NCBI GenBank assembly: GCA_003996215.1 | Contig: QJPP01003459.1 | Location: 156,068 to 220,067 of the forward strand | Source of the DNA: Jaltomata sinuosa | Taxonomy: Eukaryota > Streptophyta > Magnoliopsida > Solanales > Solanaceae | Length of the DNA stretch: 64,000 nt | Reading direction: 5' to 3' | Shown: in pieces, positions 47,311 to 56,585 of the stretch | Layout of the letters: every line of letters starts with the position of its first letter | Position numbering within the stretch: the stretch's first letter is position 1 | Notes under the pieces: model-generated | Told to the model about the DNA's origin: nothing | Database searches by the model: none | The model's input: only the letters and a program-made list of their open reading frames with translations | Program-made: the position numbers and the translations under genes

Positions 47311-47509
47311 TCGTGGGACAAGCATGTGAAAAACTTTTTAAATAATAAGTGATGGTTAAAATCAAACCCGAGACCTCTGTAGGCTTTGCAACCAGATTTC
47401 TAGTTAAGAAGCCCCATATATACTTTTAATCTATTGTGATATTGTCTACTTTGAGCATCCACACACTTTTATGTATTTAATTATATCTGCAACATACTAT
47501 GTGAAAGAT

Positions 47510-47620
47510 TATGAGCATCCAACCCAAAACCTTAAGGCAATGGATAGAATGGCCCAGGAAATCATAAACCCCTTTGAAAACCCTTATACAAATGATGATG
47601 GGACAAATGCATTCTTTATA
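47510..47620 (+). repeat. Dispersed repeat copy 2
   Basis: Contains CATCCAACCCAAAACCTTA, ATCATAAACCCC and AACCCTTATACAAA. Confidence 0.5.
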
Positions 47621-48496
47621 TGAAAAGAAAAATTAGTAGACATTGGAAAAGGTACCATTGTTTTACCCAAATAGACGCATTGACCATGTGATTATGTTAC
47701 CTAATTTACCTATCTATACTGAGAAGTCGACTTTAACATTACCTAGCTTTTGTCCAATCCTATGGATCTTTAGTGGAGATCGAGACACCAGATTTTCATA
47801 AACTACACATGGACACTTACCAAATTTAATAGCCACAAAATGGCGATAATATAGAAGCTAAAGAAGTAGACATAAGTCCAGGAAGTCCCTGTCAGTTCCT
47901 TGTAGCTCTAAAATGTTAGAAGCATATTATCACCTACTTCGACCACACATGATAATAAGATATACAAACTTAAAATTAGTCAAGTTATGGAAGTGTCAAA
48001 AAGGTATTAATCATCTCAAATATCTTTATAGAGCACATTAAAGCAAAATGCATAAGATGCAAAAACTGTAAGAACTTGTAATAAATGACATCTCACTTCA
48101 GGCTATTCTGAGAATTTTTACATTTTCGTAGTTCCATTGAATCCTCAAAAGCATGTACTGAACATGGAATGGAAGTCCATCTCATTCATATAAAAGTTAA
48201 GAATGAAAAAAGTAAGAGAAATAGCACATTTGTCAATCACACTAGGAAACATGAGCAGTAGTGTTTGCGTGTTATAGACTACTCAATCATCAGAAACTTG
48301 CCAATTGTCTTAGACTAGCATAATTTTTTGTGTTTATCTTTGAACAGAAAAAGATTCTCTTCTTTCTAAAAATTTAGTTACCCTATACACAATTAGTTGT
48401 TAAGTACCATCTCGAAGCAGAGTAACCATTCTTGAATAACTAAAGAAGTAAAAGAAGTACCTCTTGTATATATACTTATGTATAAGGAAATTATAT

Positions 48497-48600
48497 TATG
48501 AGAGAATCTAAACATCAATCAAAATCTAATGGTCGATACCTAAAATTATTATAATACATTTGAAAATCCTTATATGGTCGATGTAGGATATTGTATCATT
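48497..48600 (+). repeat. Dispersed repeat copy 3, most diverged
   Basis: Contains CATCAATCAAAATCTAATG, ATTATAATACAT and AATCCTTATATGG. Confidence 0.4.
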
Positions 48601-49516
48601 CCACCACCCTTCTGCGTGTGTGACATAGATATAGAGTTCATAAAACAAACTTACAAGTCTTAGTAGAGGGTTGCAGATGTTGCATCAGATACCAAGTAAA
48701 AAGAATTTGAGTACCAAACTAAACTTTAAAGTACTGAGTGCAATAATCTCGGACCATTACAAAATGCCTATTTGGACACCCTAATCAAAATTATGTGTGA
48801 CATTATCTATGTCCTACAAATATTTATGCCTCTACAGGTGTACACATATCATCCTTTAAGTTTTTTTTTTAAACACTCATTTTTAGAGAACCACTAGACA
48901 AGATGCATGAAAAGATTTCGTCTCAATTCTCCAAGTAAATTTTTTCTTCCAAAGATATTCACTTTACACTGTAAATTTATTTTATCAAAGCACTGAGAAG
49001 AACAACAACTATAATGCACTCACTTCAGGACTAACAAAAGCATCCTCAGACCTATCTGAAAGTGGCCCACTGGTTCTTTAAAGTTTTGCAATAAAGTCAG
49101 AAACAAAAATTATTTTGTGTTGAATATGCATTACGAAAGATGGTTATTATTTGTAAAATAGATTTTCTAAGCAGATATAATGGTAATTGAGGGAACTCTT
49201 TTTTATTAAAATATATGCTTCATCGATGGCCAGATTCTCATCACCAATAAATTAAAAAGTGTCACCATGTCATTTGGATAGTCATTGAAGTTAAAAAGCA
49301 AATAGCTTAAATTGTCAAGAAAACAAAATTGACAGACTGACTTCCAAGTGGGAAAACTACAAGAATATTCGACAATCAGTTCAGATCTTGATAGTATATA
49401 TTAAAATGGATTGTTCTAATAAGATATTCATGAAAGAAGAAAAAGACAGTTTCCTCATTGTTTGTCAAGAAAAATGACTTGTAGAATACTCTGCAAGGGA
49501 TTTTACAAAAGGATAC

Positions 49517-50144
49517 TCATAACCAGCAAGAGCAGTTTGGTTTAAGTTAGGGTTTTCAATGTTCACAATCCCCCCAAAGATCTGCACAAGTTAAAAATAG
49601 AACTAAGAGTTAAAAGGACATAAGGAGGATAGATAAATATTAGACAAACTATAGGGCAATATGATAAAGAAAATGAGGATCAGTTTCTGGTATGATATCA
49701 TATTAACTATGCTTTGTAGCCAAAGGCAATCTAATAGAGAAATGGATATTTTTAGGGATAAAATTTACAAAACAATTTTGGGACGAGCAAATGACAGATT
49801 GGGAATAAAAACAGGTAGGCCTTCAGTGATTTTTAAAAAAAATATAGAGGGTTCATCAATAGTTCAAGACAATTTTTGAAAGCTATTTCCTGTAATATCA
49901 AGCAGAAGATGAGAGGAACGAAATTCAAGATCGACTGATTAGCAAAGTGATAGCAGGAAAAGGATTCTAACATACCTGTACACCAAGAGAGAAATAAATG
50001 CATATGATACAGAATATGGTCCCCAAGTATGGCAGCAGACTATACATGAGGCTAAAAAATGTGGCAACGAAAGCACAAAATTGCTCAATGTGAATTAAAA
50101 GTCTTATGAAATGTAACATTCTTGCGATAAGAAGATAGCGGATC
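49517..50144 (-). pseudogene. Captured fragment of a two-pore channel (TPC1-like) gene, two exons
   Basis: Two exons on the minus strand inside the CACTA element. Exon 1 (50144-49976, 169 bp) follows an acceptor CTTACAG and ends before donor GTATGT. It encodes the end of a voltage-sensor helix (RIRYLLIARMLHFIRLL) and the next membrane helix (YSLLPYLGTIFCIICIYFSL). Exon 2 (49581-49517, 65 bp) follows TTGTGCAG and encodes FGGIVNIENPNLNQT, the start of the pore region, ending before a plausible donor. These match in order the second repeat of the plant vacuolar cation channel TPC1. The next channel segment (FNFNDYPNG-type) was not found, so this is a fragment, not a gene. An arginine of the sensor helix is replaced by histidine. 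Confidence 0.7.
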
Positions 50145-50681
50145 CTGTAAGCACCAGCAAGCAAAAGCAATTAGTGTATCTCTAAGAAAGGAGTGCTAAA
50201 TCATAAAACACCAAAAAGAAAAAATTGTGACTACATCATACAACCATATTCCTGACCACTGTAAATAAACAACAGTACATTTTTCTTTCTTATATGGTTA
50301 CATATATTCTTTTGGTAAAAATAAAATACTCTAAAAATTGGTCATGCTAAATACCCTATAATTGACTTTCTAGATTCTAAGAAAACCACATGAAAATGTT
50401 GAATGGGAATTATATTAGGACAGAAGATGTAACTTTTTGATTTGCATCTAGCTAATATACCATACACAAACAATATATTGTCTTCCAATCCTCCTTGACA
50501 ACCTAAGCTAAATTACCATCATTTTGGAGCACAATTTAACGTACATGTTCAACCCACTCATCATCCCTATGGAGATTATAAGAAGTAGACAGTATTATGA
50601 CCAATGCAGGTTCACTATCACTAAAAGAAAGGTGATACAAGCCACAATAGGTGAACTGGGAATTTTCCCATCAGTCTCTAC

Positions 50682-50985
50682 CTTCCAGGAAGCAGCTGAG
50701 AGCTGCTAACTGGACCCTTAGAATTTCCAAATCTTTTTTCCATATTTTCTTGTTCTTTCTCAACATGCATAACAGTCACCTCTTTCTCCATGACAGCAAG
50801 CTCCCTTCTAATCTTTTTGGCCTCAACCTCCATGGCTTTTGTAAAGTTTGTACTTCTTAGCACAAATATCTGAGTAAAAAAACTATAACTTTGTTGAGCA
50901 ATCAATCAGTCTAACCTCAATGGCATAGTCCTTGTCTTTAAGACATTGATCCTTTTCACTAATCTTGAACATATCTTCAAAGTTA
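50682..50985 (-). pseudogene. Captured exons of an unidentified coiled-coil protein
   Basis: Two exon-like pieces. The upstream one (about 50985-50916) reads NFEDMFKISEKDQ and KDKDYAIE and ends at a GTTAGA donor; its acceptor is unclear. The downstream one (50869-50682, 188 bp) follows TTTTACTCAG, keeps the same phase and ends at GGAAG|GTAGAG. It reads KAMEVEAKKIRRELAVMEKE, heptad-like and charged, then GNSKGPVSSSQLLPG. Intact splice signals and an uninterrupted frame suggest capture from a host gene. I do not recognise the parent gene. Confidence 0.5.
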
Positions 50986-51461
50986 TTTCAAATTCTTTCT
51001 TTGTGCATTATGTAAAGAATGAGACATCCATCCTCAAACAAGCATTAAAGTAATTAAGTTTGAAGTGGTACACGTCCACTAATATTTTGCCTCATGAAAT
51101 TACAAGTTATGCTAGTGTGAGCCAGAGAAATAGCCTGATACGAGAATTTTAGACCAAATCTGAAAAGCACAGGATACTCAGATGGCACATCAAAAAGATG
51201 CAAAAGAAAAATTCATATACATAATACACATCGCTTCTGCAGTATTCAACTTACTTGATGGAACACACTTCCAAAACAATACCATAAACCTGGTTATTCA
51301 GAAATTCAAGATCATTTGCAATGTTCATGGAACAAGAATAAGACAGCATGTAAAACATAAGCAAAGACAATTTTGATGCAACTATAAAGTAAAGAAATTA
51401 GAATTCTATATAATTGGAAAACAAAATCCTTTTTTGAGAAAGGTATTTGTGCATCAAGTTA

Positions 51462-51659
51462 TCATGGTGAACAAGTGCAAAAACATATTACAACCTTAAA
51501 ATAAGAGAACAATGCAAAATAAGGCAAACTGGCATGGTAATCCTCATCTCCCAGTTCTTCAAATGGCAATTCCTCTAACTCCCATGCAGTATTTTTGGCT
51601 AAATCATCTAAACGCTTAGACATTGTCTGTGTAGGATTATACACAGGTAATCTCTTCAA
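51462..51659 (-). CDS. Unidentified open frame, possible captured first exon
   Basis: A 65-codon frame begins at 51659 (MKRLPVYNPTQTMSKRLDDL) and continues with an acidic LEELPFEELGDEDYH stretch. It is on the same strand and upstream of the other exon-like pieces, so it may be the first coding exon of the captured or chimeric gene. Splice ends are not certain; a GTTGTAAT donor near 51500 is possible. Confidence 0.35.
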   Translation of the reverse strand: MKRLPVYNPTQTMSKRLDDLAKNTAWELEELPFEELGDEDYHASLPYFALFSYFKVVICFCTCSP

Positions 51660-52914
51660 ACTCTATCTTTCACAATGATCGTTTGTTCTATCTGAGTTGG
51701 AACTAGAAAGGTAATAAATTTATGATCTACTCGATATATCAAATATTATAAAACTGTCAATTAGATAGTATCTTGATTTTGGATCAAGAATTTTTGGTAA
51801 ACTTACTGTCTTGAAAAGCTTACCTTCCTTTAAACTGTCTAGACATAGATTGAATTATAACAATATAACAAACCTAGTTAATTAGTGACATTCTTAAGTC
51901 TCTTTGGGTTAATTATTTACTATTATACTAATTATTTTCAGCACTTTACTTGGTACATGGATATCAAGCAAAACCCAACCCATTGATAAACAAGCAAAAA
52001 CTAACCCCTTGGTAAACAAGCAAAAACCAACACAAATTTGCTCAACAACACAAGAAAATTAAAACCCACAAGCCAAAAATAGACATGCAATAAACCCAGA
52101 TTTTAAAAGATAAAAGTTTCTACTTAATAATCTTTGTTCCAACAAAACCTTCCGATGTGATGAAGCTTTAGGGCATCATATGAGTAGAGGCGAGAACTTC
52201 TGAACACGGTATGACTAACGATTTAAGTGTGAGTTTGGTCAAAAATTATGCAAAGAACAGAGATGAGAACTTCTGATTTTTTACTTGATAAACTCTTTTC
52301 CAACAAAACCCTTCTGATTTCAGTGTGAGTACCTTTACTCGGAGCAATACCACAAAATTGTGCTATAAATTTCAGAAGGAATCTTGTGATTTATTGTGTG
52401 ACGGCCAACAAAATCATTTTGATCTTGCGATTCTTTGTAGAGATTTGGGCAAAGAGATTTCTGAGAGATGAGAACTTACTAAGTAGAAATTTGGGCAAAA
52501 CGGAGCAAAAAAAGAAATTTGGGCACAGAGTTTTCTGATTTGTTTGTACTAAAATTTCAATGTACTTTTTATGAGTTTTTTTTTATCAATTAGAAATTAG
52601 AGGGAGAGCTAAATATGTTGGAGGGAATAAAATATTTTAGTGAAAATTTTAGGAAAATTATAAGGCCACACTTGTTAAGTGTTGTATTTAGAATTATAAA
52701 AATAGCACATTTTAAAAGTATAGCCATATGTATAAATAGGTGTGGCTAATTATATCATGATATGGAAACGCTTATAATGTGTAGCCTATATCACTAAAGA
52801 GCACATTTTATAAGCATTTCCAATAATATCATCGTTAAAAGCTAAAACGTAGCATACCCAAAAATATTTTAGGCAACACTTTACAAGCGTTGTCCATATT
52901 TAGTGTGGCCTTAG
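51660..52914. other. Right part of the CACTA element: spacer and subterminal repeats
   Basis: No gene is seen in 51660-52640. It has direct repeats such as CTTCTGATTT and CCAACAAAACC (near 52138 and 52300). From about 52660 to the TIR, subterminal words GCCACACTT, AAGCGTTG, GTGTGGC and AAGTGTTG recur. Confidence 0.5.
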
Positions 52915-52932
52915 GCCTAAAATATTGTAGTG
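52915..52932 (-). repeat. Right terminal inverted repeat of the CACTA element
   Basis: GCCTAAAATATTGTAGTG is the exact reverse complement of 34737-34754 and is followed by CAA. Confidence 0.88.
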
Positions 52933-53845
52933 CAAGCACAACTTCTTTGGTTGCATTGCCCACATTATCAAGTATTTTCCAACTTCGAGTGAAAATAGCC
53001 ATAACATGGCCATTATTCTTTGGGTTAGGGAGAGTGTCACTTGAAAGTGTATCCTTCATTTACAGGTTCATTTGAGCCGATAAGTGGTTCATTTGCGCAT
53101 CGAGATGCCTGATTGAGGTAGAGTATAACTCACAGTTTGAGTGAGGTTGGATACATCATTTTTCAATTCTCTCACTCCATTATCCGTAGACTCCACTTTC
53201 TTTAATACATGGGCCAACATATCCTCAATCTTTGAGGTATCAGGGTCACTAACTCCCATTTGAAGTGGAATGGAATCAGCCTTAGGAAGAGGCACATATG
53301 GATTCGAACTTTGGTGATTATATTGATCATCCTCTCTCTTACTATCTCTCTCTATGATCCATCACGGTCTCTATATTGATCATGATCCCTCCATGGGATA
53401 CCTCTCGCTTTGTTCCAACCTTGATTCCCGTCCCTTGGTCGCCAAGAGCCTTGATTGGCACCTTGGCACCTCGAGAGAGAACTTGCCACTTGATTAGACA
53501 TATAATGAACCTAATCATCAAACAATATGTAAGCATCATCTTTTTCATGGGCCTTGGCTCATTGAGCTCCAATGGTATTCACACTTTTGACCATCATGTG
53601 CTTTGCAAGCAAATCCACTTGAGTCATCATTTTAGCCATGTTCTCATCTCTTTATTTGTCTTTTCTCCTCATTTCATTCGTCATGGTAGCAGAGGTGACA
53701 CTCGATGTCACCTCGGCCTCCTTTGTGTGCAAAGCCTAGTAAATTTGGTCATTTTATCCAGTAGAGACTTTGCAAGTCCAAAGGTTTGATCCATGATTGA
53801 AAATTCTTCTAGATTCTTTGCTACGGACTTGTTCATGTAGTTTAG
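52933..53845 (-). pseudogene. B2 gag, C-terminal half
   Basis: On the minus strand, remains near 53620-53590 correspond to B1 gag. 53295-53089 reads SKIEDMLAHVLKKVESTDNG, the counterpart of the coiled-coil stretch of B1 gag, and 53059-52933 reads SSDTLPNPKNNGHVMAIFTR, the gag/pol transition of Athila-type elements. Several stops occur. The start side is cut by the LTR of F at 53845, at a point matching B1 gag near 10490. The end side continues, across the CACTA element, at 34736. Confidence 0.82.
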
Positions 53846-55420
53846 TGATGTGCCAGGATTTTACGGCACTTTCGACGCTTAAAACTAAGGATTTTTGGGA
53901 GTTCTTAAGTACATTTTGTTAGATTTGATGTTGTTTGTTTCAAGTACAGGGAAAAGTGTTGAAAATATAAAAATACCAAAAAGATGCAAATTTTTTGGCT
54001 AATGTCATGCCCCACGAGCGTGGGATCCACCATGGCCTATGAGAGAGGTCGTAAAAAGGAAACAGAGAACTCTAAGGGAAAAGGCATCTCCCACGTCCTA
54101 TCACGATGGGCGTCAGTCCAGCCATGTGGGATGTCACATAGCCCGTTGGACTGGACCAATGAAGCTAAAGTTGAGGTAAGACACGATGAGCTTCCATGAC
54201 GTCCGTGAGAGACACGATGGGACATCGCAAAAGCCCGTCAGGTCAAGCCAGTAAAGAATGTAGAGATGCCAAGTGTAGCTGACAGGAAACCATAACGGGC
54301 GTCTCACCCATGATGTCCCATCGCAGTAGCCCATGGAAATGAGGCAGAGATCCTAGAGATCAACTTGAAGATGCCCGACGGGCACCTACGACACCCGTCG
54401 CATCCATAATGGCCCGTGGGGCATCCCATCGGAGGTGTCGCGTCTAGATTTCCAAGTCTTCTTAGGATTTGGTCTTTGTTGTCTATAAATACATTCCCTT
54501 ACGTTTATTTTAGAGTTTCGACTTTTGTTACCAAGTTTACTAAATTGTGACTCATTTTTGAGACATTAATTCAAAGTTTTGAGAATTCTAAGATTGTTCT
54601 TGATTTTATTGAAATGTTCTCGAGATTTCTTCAAGATTCCTGATTTCTTTACTTCTTCCTGTAAGTCTATACTCATGATTGCTCCAACAATTCTTGTTTG
54701 TTTACTTATGAACATGAGTAGCTAAATCCACAACTAAGGTTGTGGGAACCAAAAAGGATTAATGAAGTAGGCAAAGTACTTGGTTATTCTAGAGCGGTGT
54801 TTATGCATGTATTGTTATTCCCTTTGCTTTGATTACTTTTTAATGGTGTACAACGTTAGAACTCACCTTATCCTTACTTTCCAGACCAAGGAGGTAACGG
54901 ATGGGAAAAGGGTTGTTCAACAACGGAGATTTGAGGCTACCAACCTCATCTAATAGCTTGACCTTGTCCGTGAATAGCTAATCTGGGATCCAGGGTAAGG
55001 GACATAAATTTTACACCCACGGCCGGACCAAGGCGTGTGGTGAAATTCATCTATCTGAGGGACCAACTATTTAGGTGAACCTAACTTACCGATTCTGCAT
55101 GCCAAGCACCAAGCTAGTTTACTAAGTACAACGCCTTACTAAGTTATGATCTCATGGGGAACACTACCCTAGTCACTTTTTCATTGATAACAACTTTTGA
55201 AACTGATACTTGTTACTTGTTCGATACTTAATCACAATAAATATTTGTTACTTTAAACCCCCCTCTTCCGAGGGAAATAAATGGCTAACAGTGCAAGTAA
55301 ACACTAATCAACCATAGTCCTACCATATTCCCTGTGGGATCAACCCCAACCTTCATTGAGTTCTATATTTGAACGGTGCCCGCTTACACTTCTAAAAGGA
55401 AATGTAATTTGGGCGCATCA
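53846..55420 (+). repeat. 5' LTR of element F (1575 bp)
   Basis: Ends TGATGTGCCA and TGGGCGCATCA form a near-perfect short inverted repeat. A U3 cluster at about 54008-54440 holds dyads such as CCCACGAGCGTGGG (54011-54024) and CGACGGG ... CCCGTCG (54376-54400). No gene is seen. Confidence 0.88.
54484..54491 (+). promoter_or_regulatory. TATA box of the F LTR
   Basis: TATAAATA lies about 45 bases after the word cluster, the expected core promoter of the element. Confidence 0.6.
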
Positions 55421-55424
55421 AATT

Positions 55425-55442
55425 TGGCGCCATTGCCAGGGA
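55425..55442 (+). other. Primer binding site, tRNA-Asp type (element F)
   Basis: TGGCGCCATTGCCAGGGA, four bases inside the LTR, is the Athila/Tat primer site with minor changes. Confidence 0.9.
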
Positions 55443-55623
55443 ATATGGTTTAGGATTAAAAGAGATTGTGTTTATTTCACTATTAGTCCTTATTTCCTGA
55501 TTTTACTTTTTCTGTTATTTTTGTTTTGTTACGCAGGTTGCACACTTGTGTATGCCTAGTATAAGGAGTCAAGGCAATCCCTTGATCCATTAATATCCTG
55601 AACTCCCTATAACTTTAAGAAAC

Positions 55624-56585
55624 ATGGCTAAAGAGGGAGAGTAGGAGACACTGGAGCAGACCACAGCTTAGTGGTTGGCCAAAGAAGAGCAGAGGAAAAA
55701 GGCAGGGGAACACGCCCTTGCTACTGAAGATGCTCATATTGTAGCAGACCTCACAGCTCAAAATACGACATCTGAGCAAGCAAGGCAAGCATGACAACAA
55801 GCTGCCCATCAAGTCGCACTCGATGCACAAGCTGCGAGATATGAGGCATTATCTAGATGGAACTTGCTGCAGAATAGGGGCCGACAAATACAGCAGCCAA
55901 GGCATCTCCCTCGCTACTATGATGATGATGATGATGATGTGGAGGAATTGGGGATTACTAGACCCATAGTATTGCCACCACTAACTGGGAAAATAAAATT
56001 TTACATCACCAGCACCATGATCCAGTTGTTGAACCTGAAGGGACTATATGCTGGAAAGCCTACGGAAGATGCAAATCTACATGTGAAAAATTTTGTGTGG
56101 ATTTGCAAAGCTTATAATCTACCAGGAGGGGGCAAGATTCTATTAGACTAAGACTGTTCCAATTCTCATTGACTGGAGAGGCAACTGTGTGGCTCACTGA
56201 ATTGTTTGATAATTCTATATACACATGGAATGAGTTCAACACTCAGATTCTGGAGTGGTTCTTTTCTCCATCAAGGATGTTGCAGCTGAAGAAAGAAGTC
56301 TATAATTTTAAGTAGCTACCTGTGGAGGCATCATATGAGACATGGTTGAGGTTCAATAAGAAGCTGAAACAATTTTTGAAACACGGAATCCCTTCACGCC
56401 ATCTGATGGAGATCTTCTACAAAGCATTGAATGCCAACACAAAAGCCTGAGCTGACACTACAACTGGAGGAGCATTCATGGAGAATCTGTATATTGAAGC
56501 TTTTGAGATGCTTGACAGGGTTACGAAAACCAACAGAACATGGAATACTAGAGATTCTGAGACCCCAACAGGGGGTAGTATCATG
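55624..56585 (+). pseudogene. Element F gag, truncated
   Basis: The frame starts at ATG 55624, with TAG and TGA stops at about 55642, 55669 and 55792. It continues with an Ala/Gln-rich part, an aspartate run coded by a GAT/GAC repeat near 55919-55940, then FYITSTMIQLLNLKGLYAG. A one-base shift near 56130 leads to the capsid core RLRLFQFSLTGEATVWLTEL and NEFNTQILEWFFSPSRM, like B1 gag. It ends after DSETPTGG, close to the junction with A2. Confidence 0.8.

Larger units (their letters stand above)
45481..49516. other. CACTA interior, AT-rich, mostly non-coding
   Basis: No transposase or long frame was recognised. It contains a SINE, three related dispersed repeats and a possible miniature LTR-element remnant, listed separately. 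A short exon-like stretch lies at 49025-49080 on the minus strand: about 55 bases open between AAAG and CTGAA|GTGAGT; its product is not recognised. Confidence 0.4.
34737..52932. mobile_element. CACTA (En/Spm-type) DNA transposon, 18.2 kb, with nested block and captured exons
   Basis: The left end 34737-34754 reads CACTACAATATTTTAGGC and the right end 52915-52932 is its exact reverse complement. CAA flanks both sides (34734-34736 and 52933-52935), the 3-bp target duplication expected of CACTA elements. Subterminal words of the GTGTGGCC and AAGCGTTG/AAGCGTGG kind lie at 45165-45480 and 52640-52914. No transposase (TNP1/TNP2-like) frame was seen, so it is probably non-autonomous. The block 34755-45164 between the left TIR and the left subterminal repeats is retrotransposon sequence. 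Confidence 0.85.
26577..53845 (-). mobile_element. Athila/Tat-like retrotransposon B2, split by the CACTA element
   Basis: The element's own sequence is 26577-34736 plus 52933-53845; 34737-52932 is an inserted CACTA transposon. Sense order from 53845: gag (cut at its start by element F), gag-protease linker, protease, start of the RT linker, a deletion, post-pol spacer, promoter-like module, leader intron, aORF, 3' non-coding region and 3' LTR. It sits in the gag of D (5 bp flank 26572-26576, ggcta). RT, RNase H and integrase are missing. Confidence 0.85.
53846..56585 (+). mobile_element. Athila/Tat-like retrotransposon F (5' LTR and gag start)
   Basis: 5' LTR, tRNA-Asp primer site and gag in plus orientation. 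The element inserted in the gag of B2 (candidate target duplication 53841-53845, tttag). It is truncated near 56585, where A2 LTR sequence begins. Confidence 0.85.

Noticed and set aside
55915..55945. GAT repeat coding an aspartate run, considered as a microsatellite of interest
   Set aside because: Short acidic runs are common in this gag region (B1 gag also begins with EEDEDNED), so it is ordinary.
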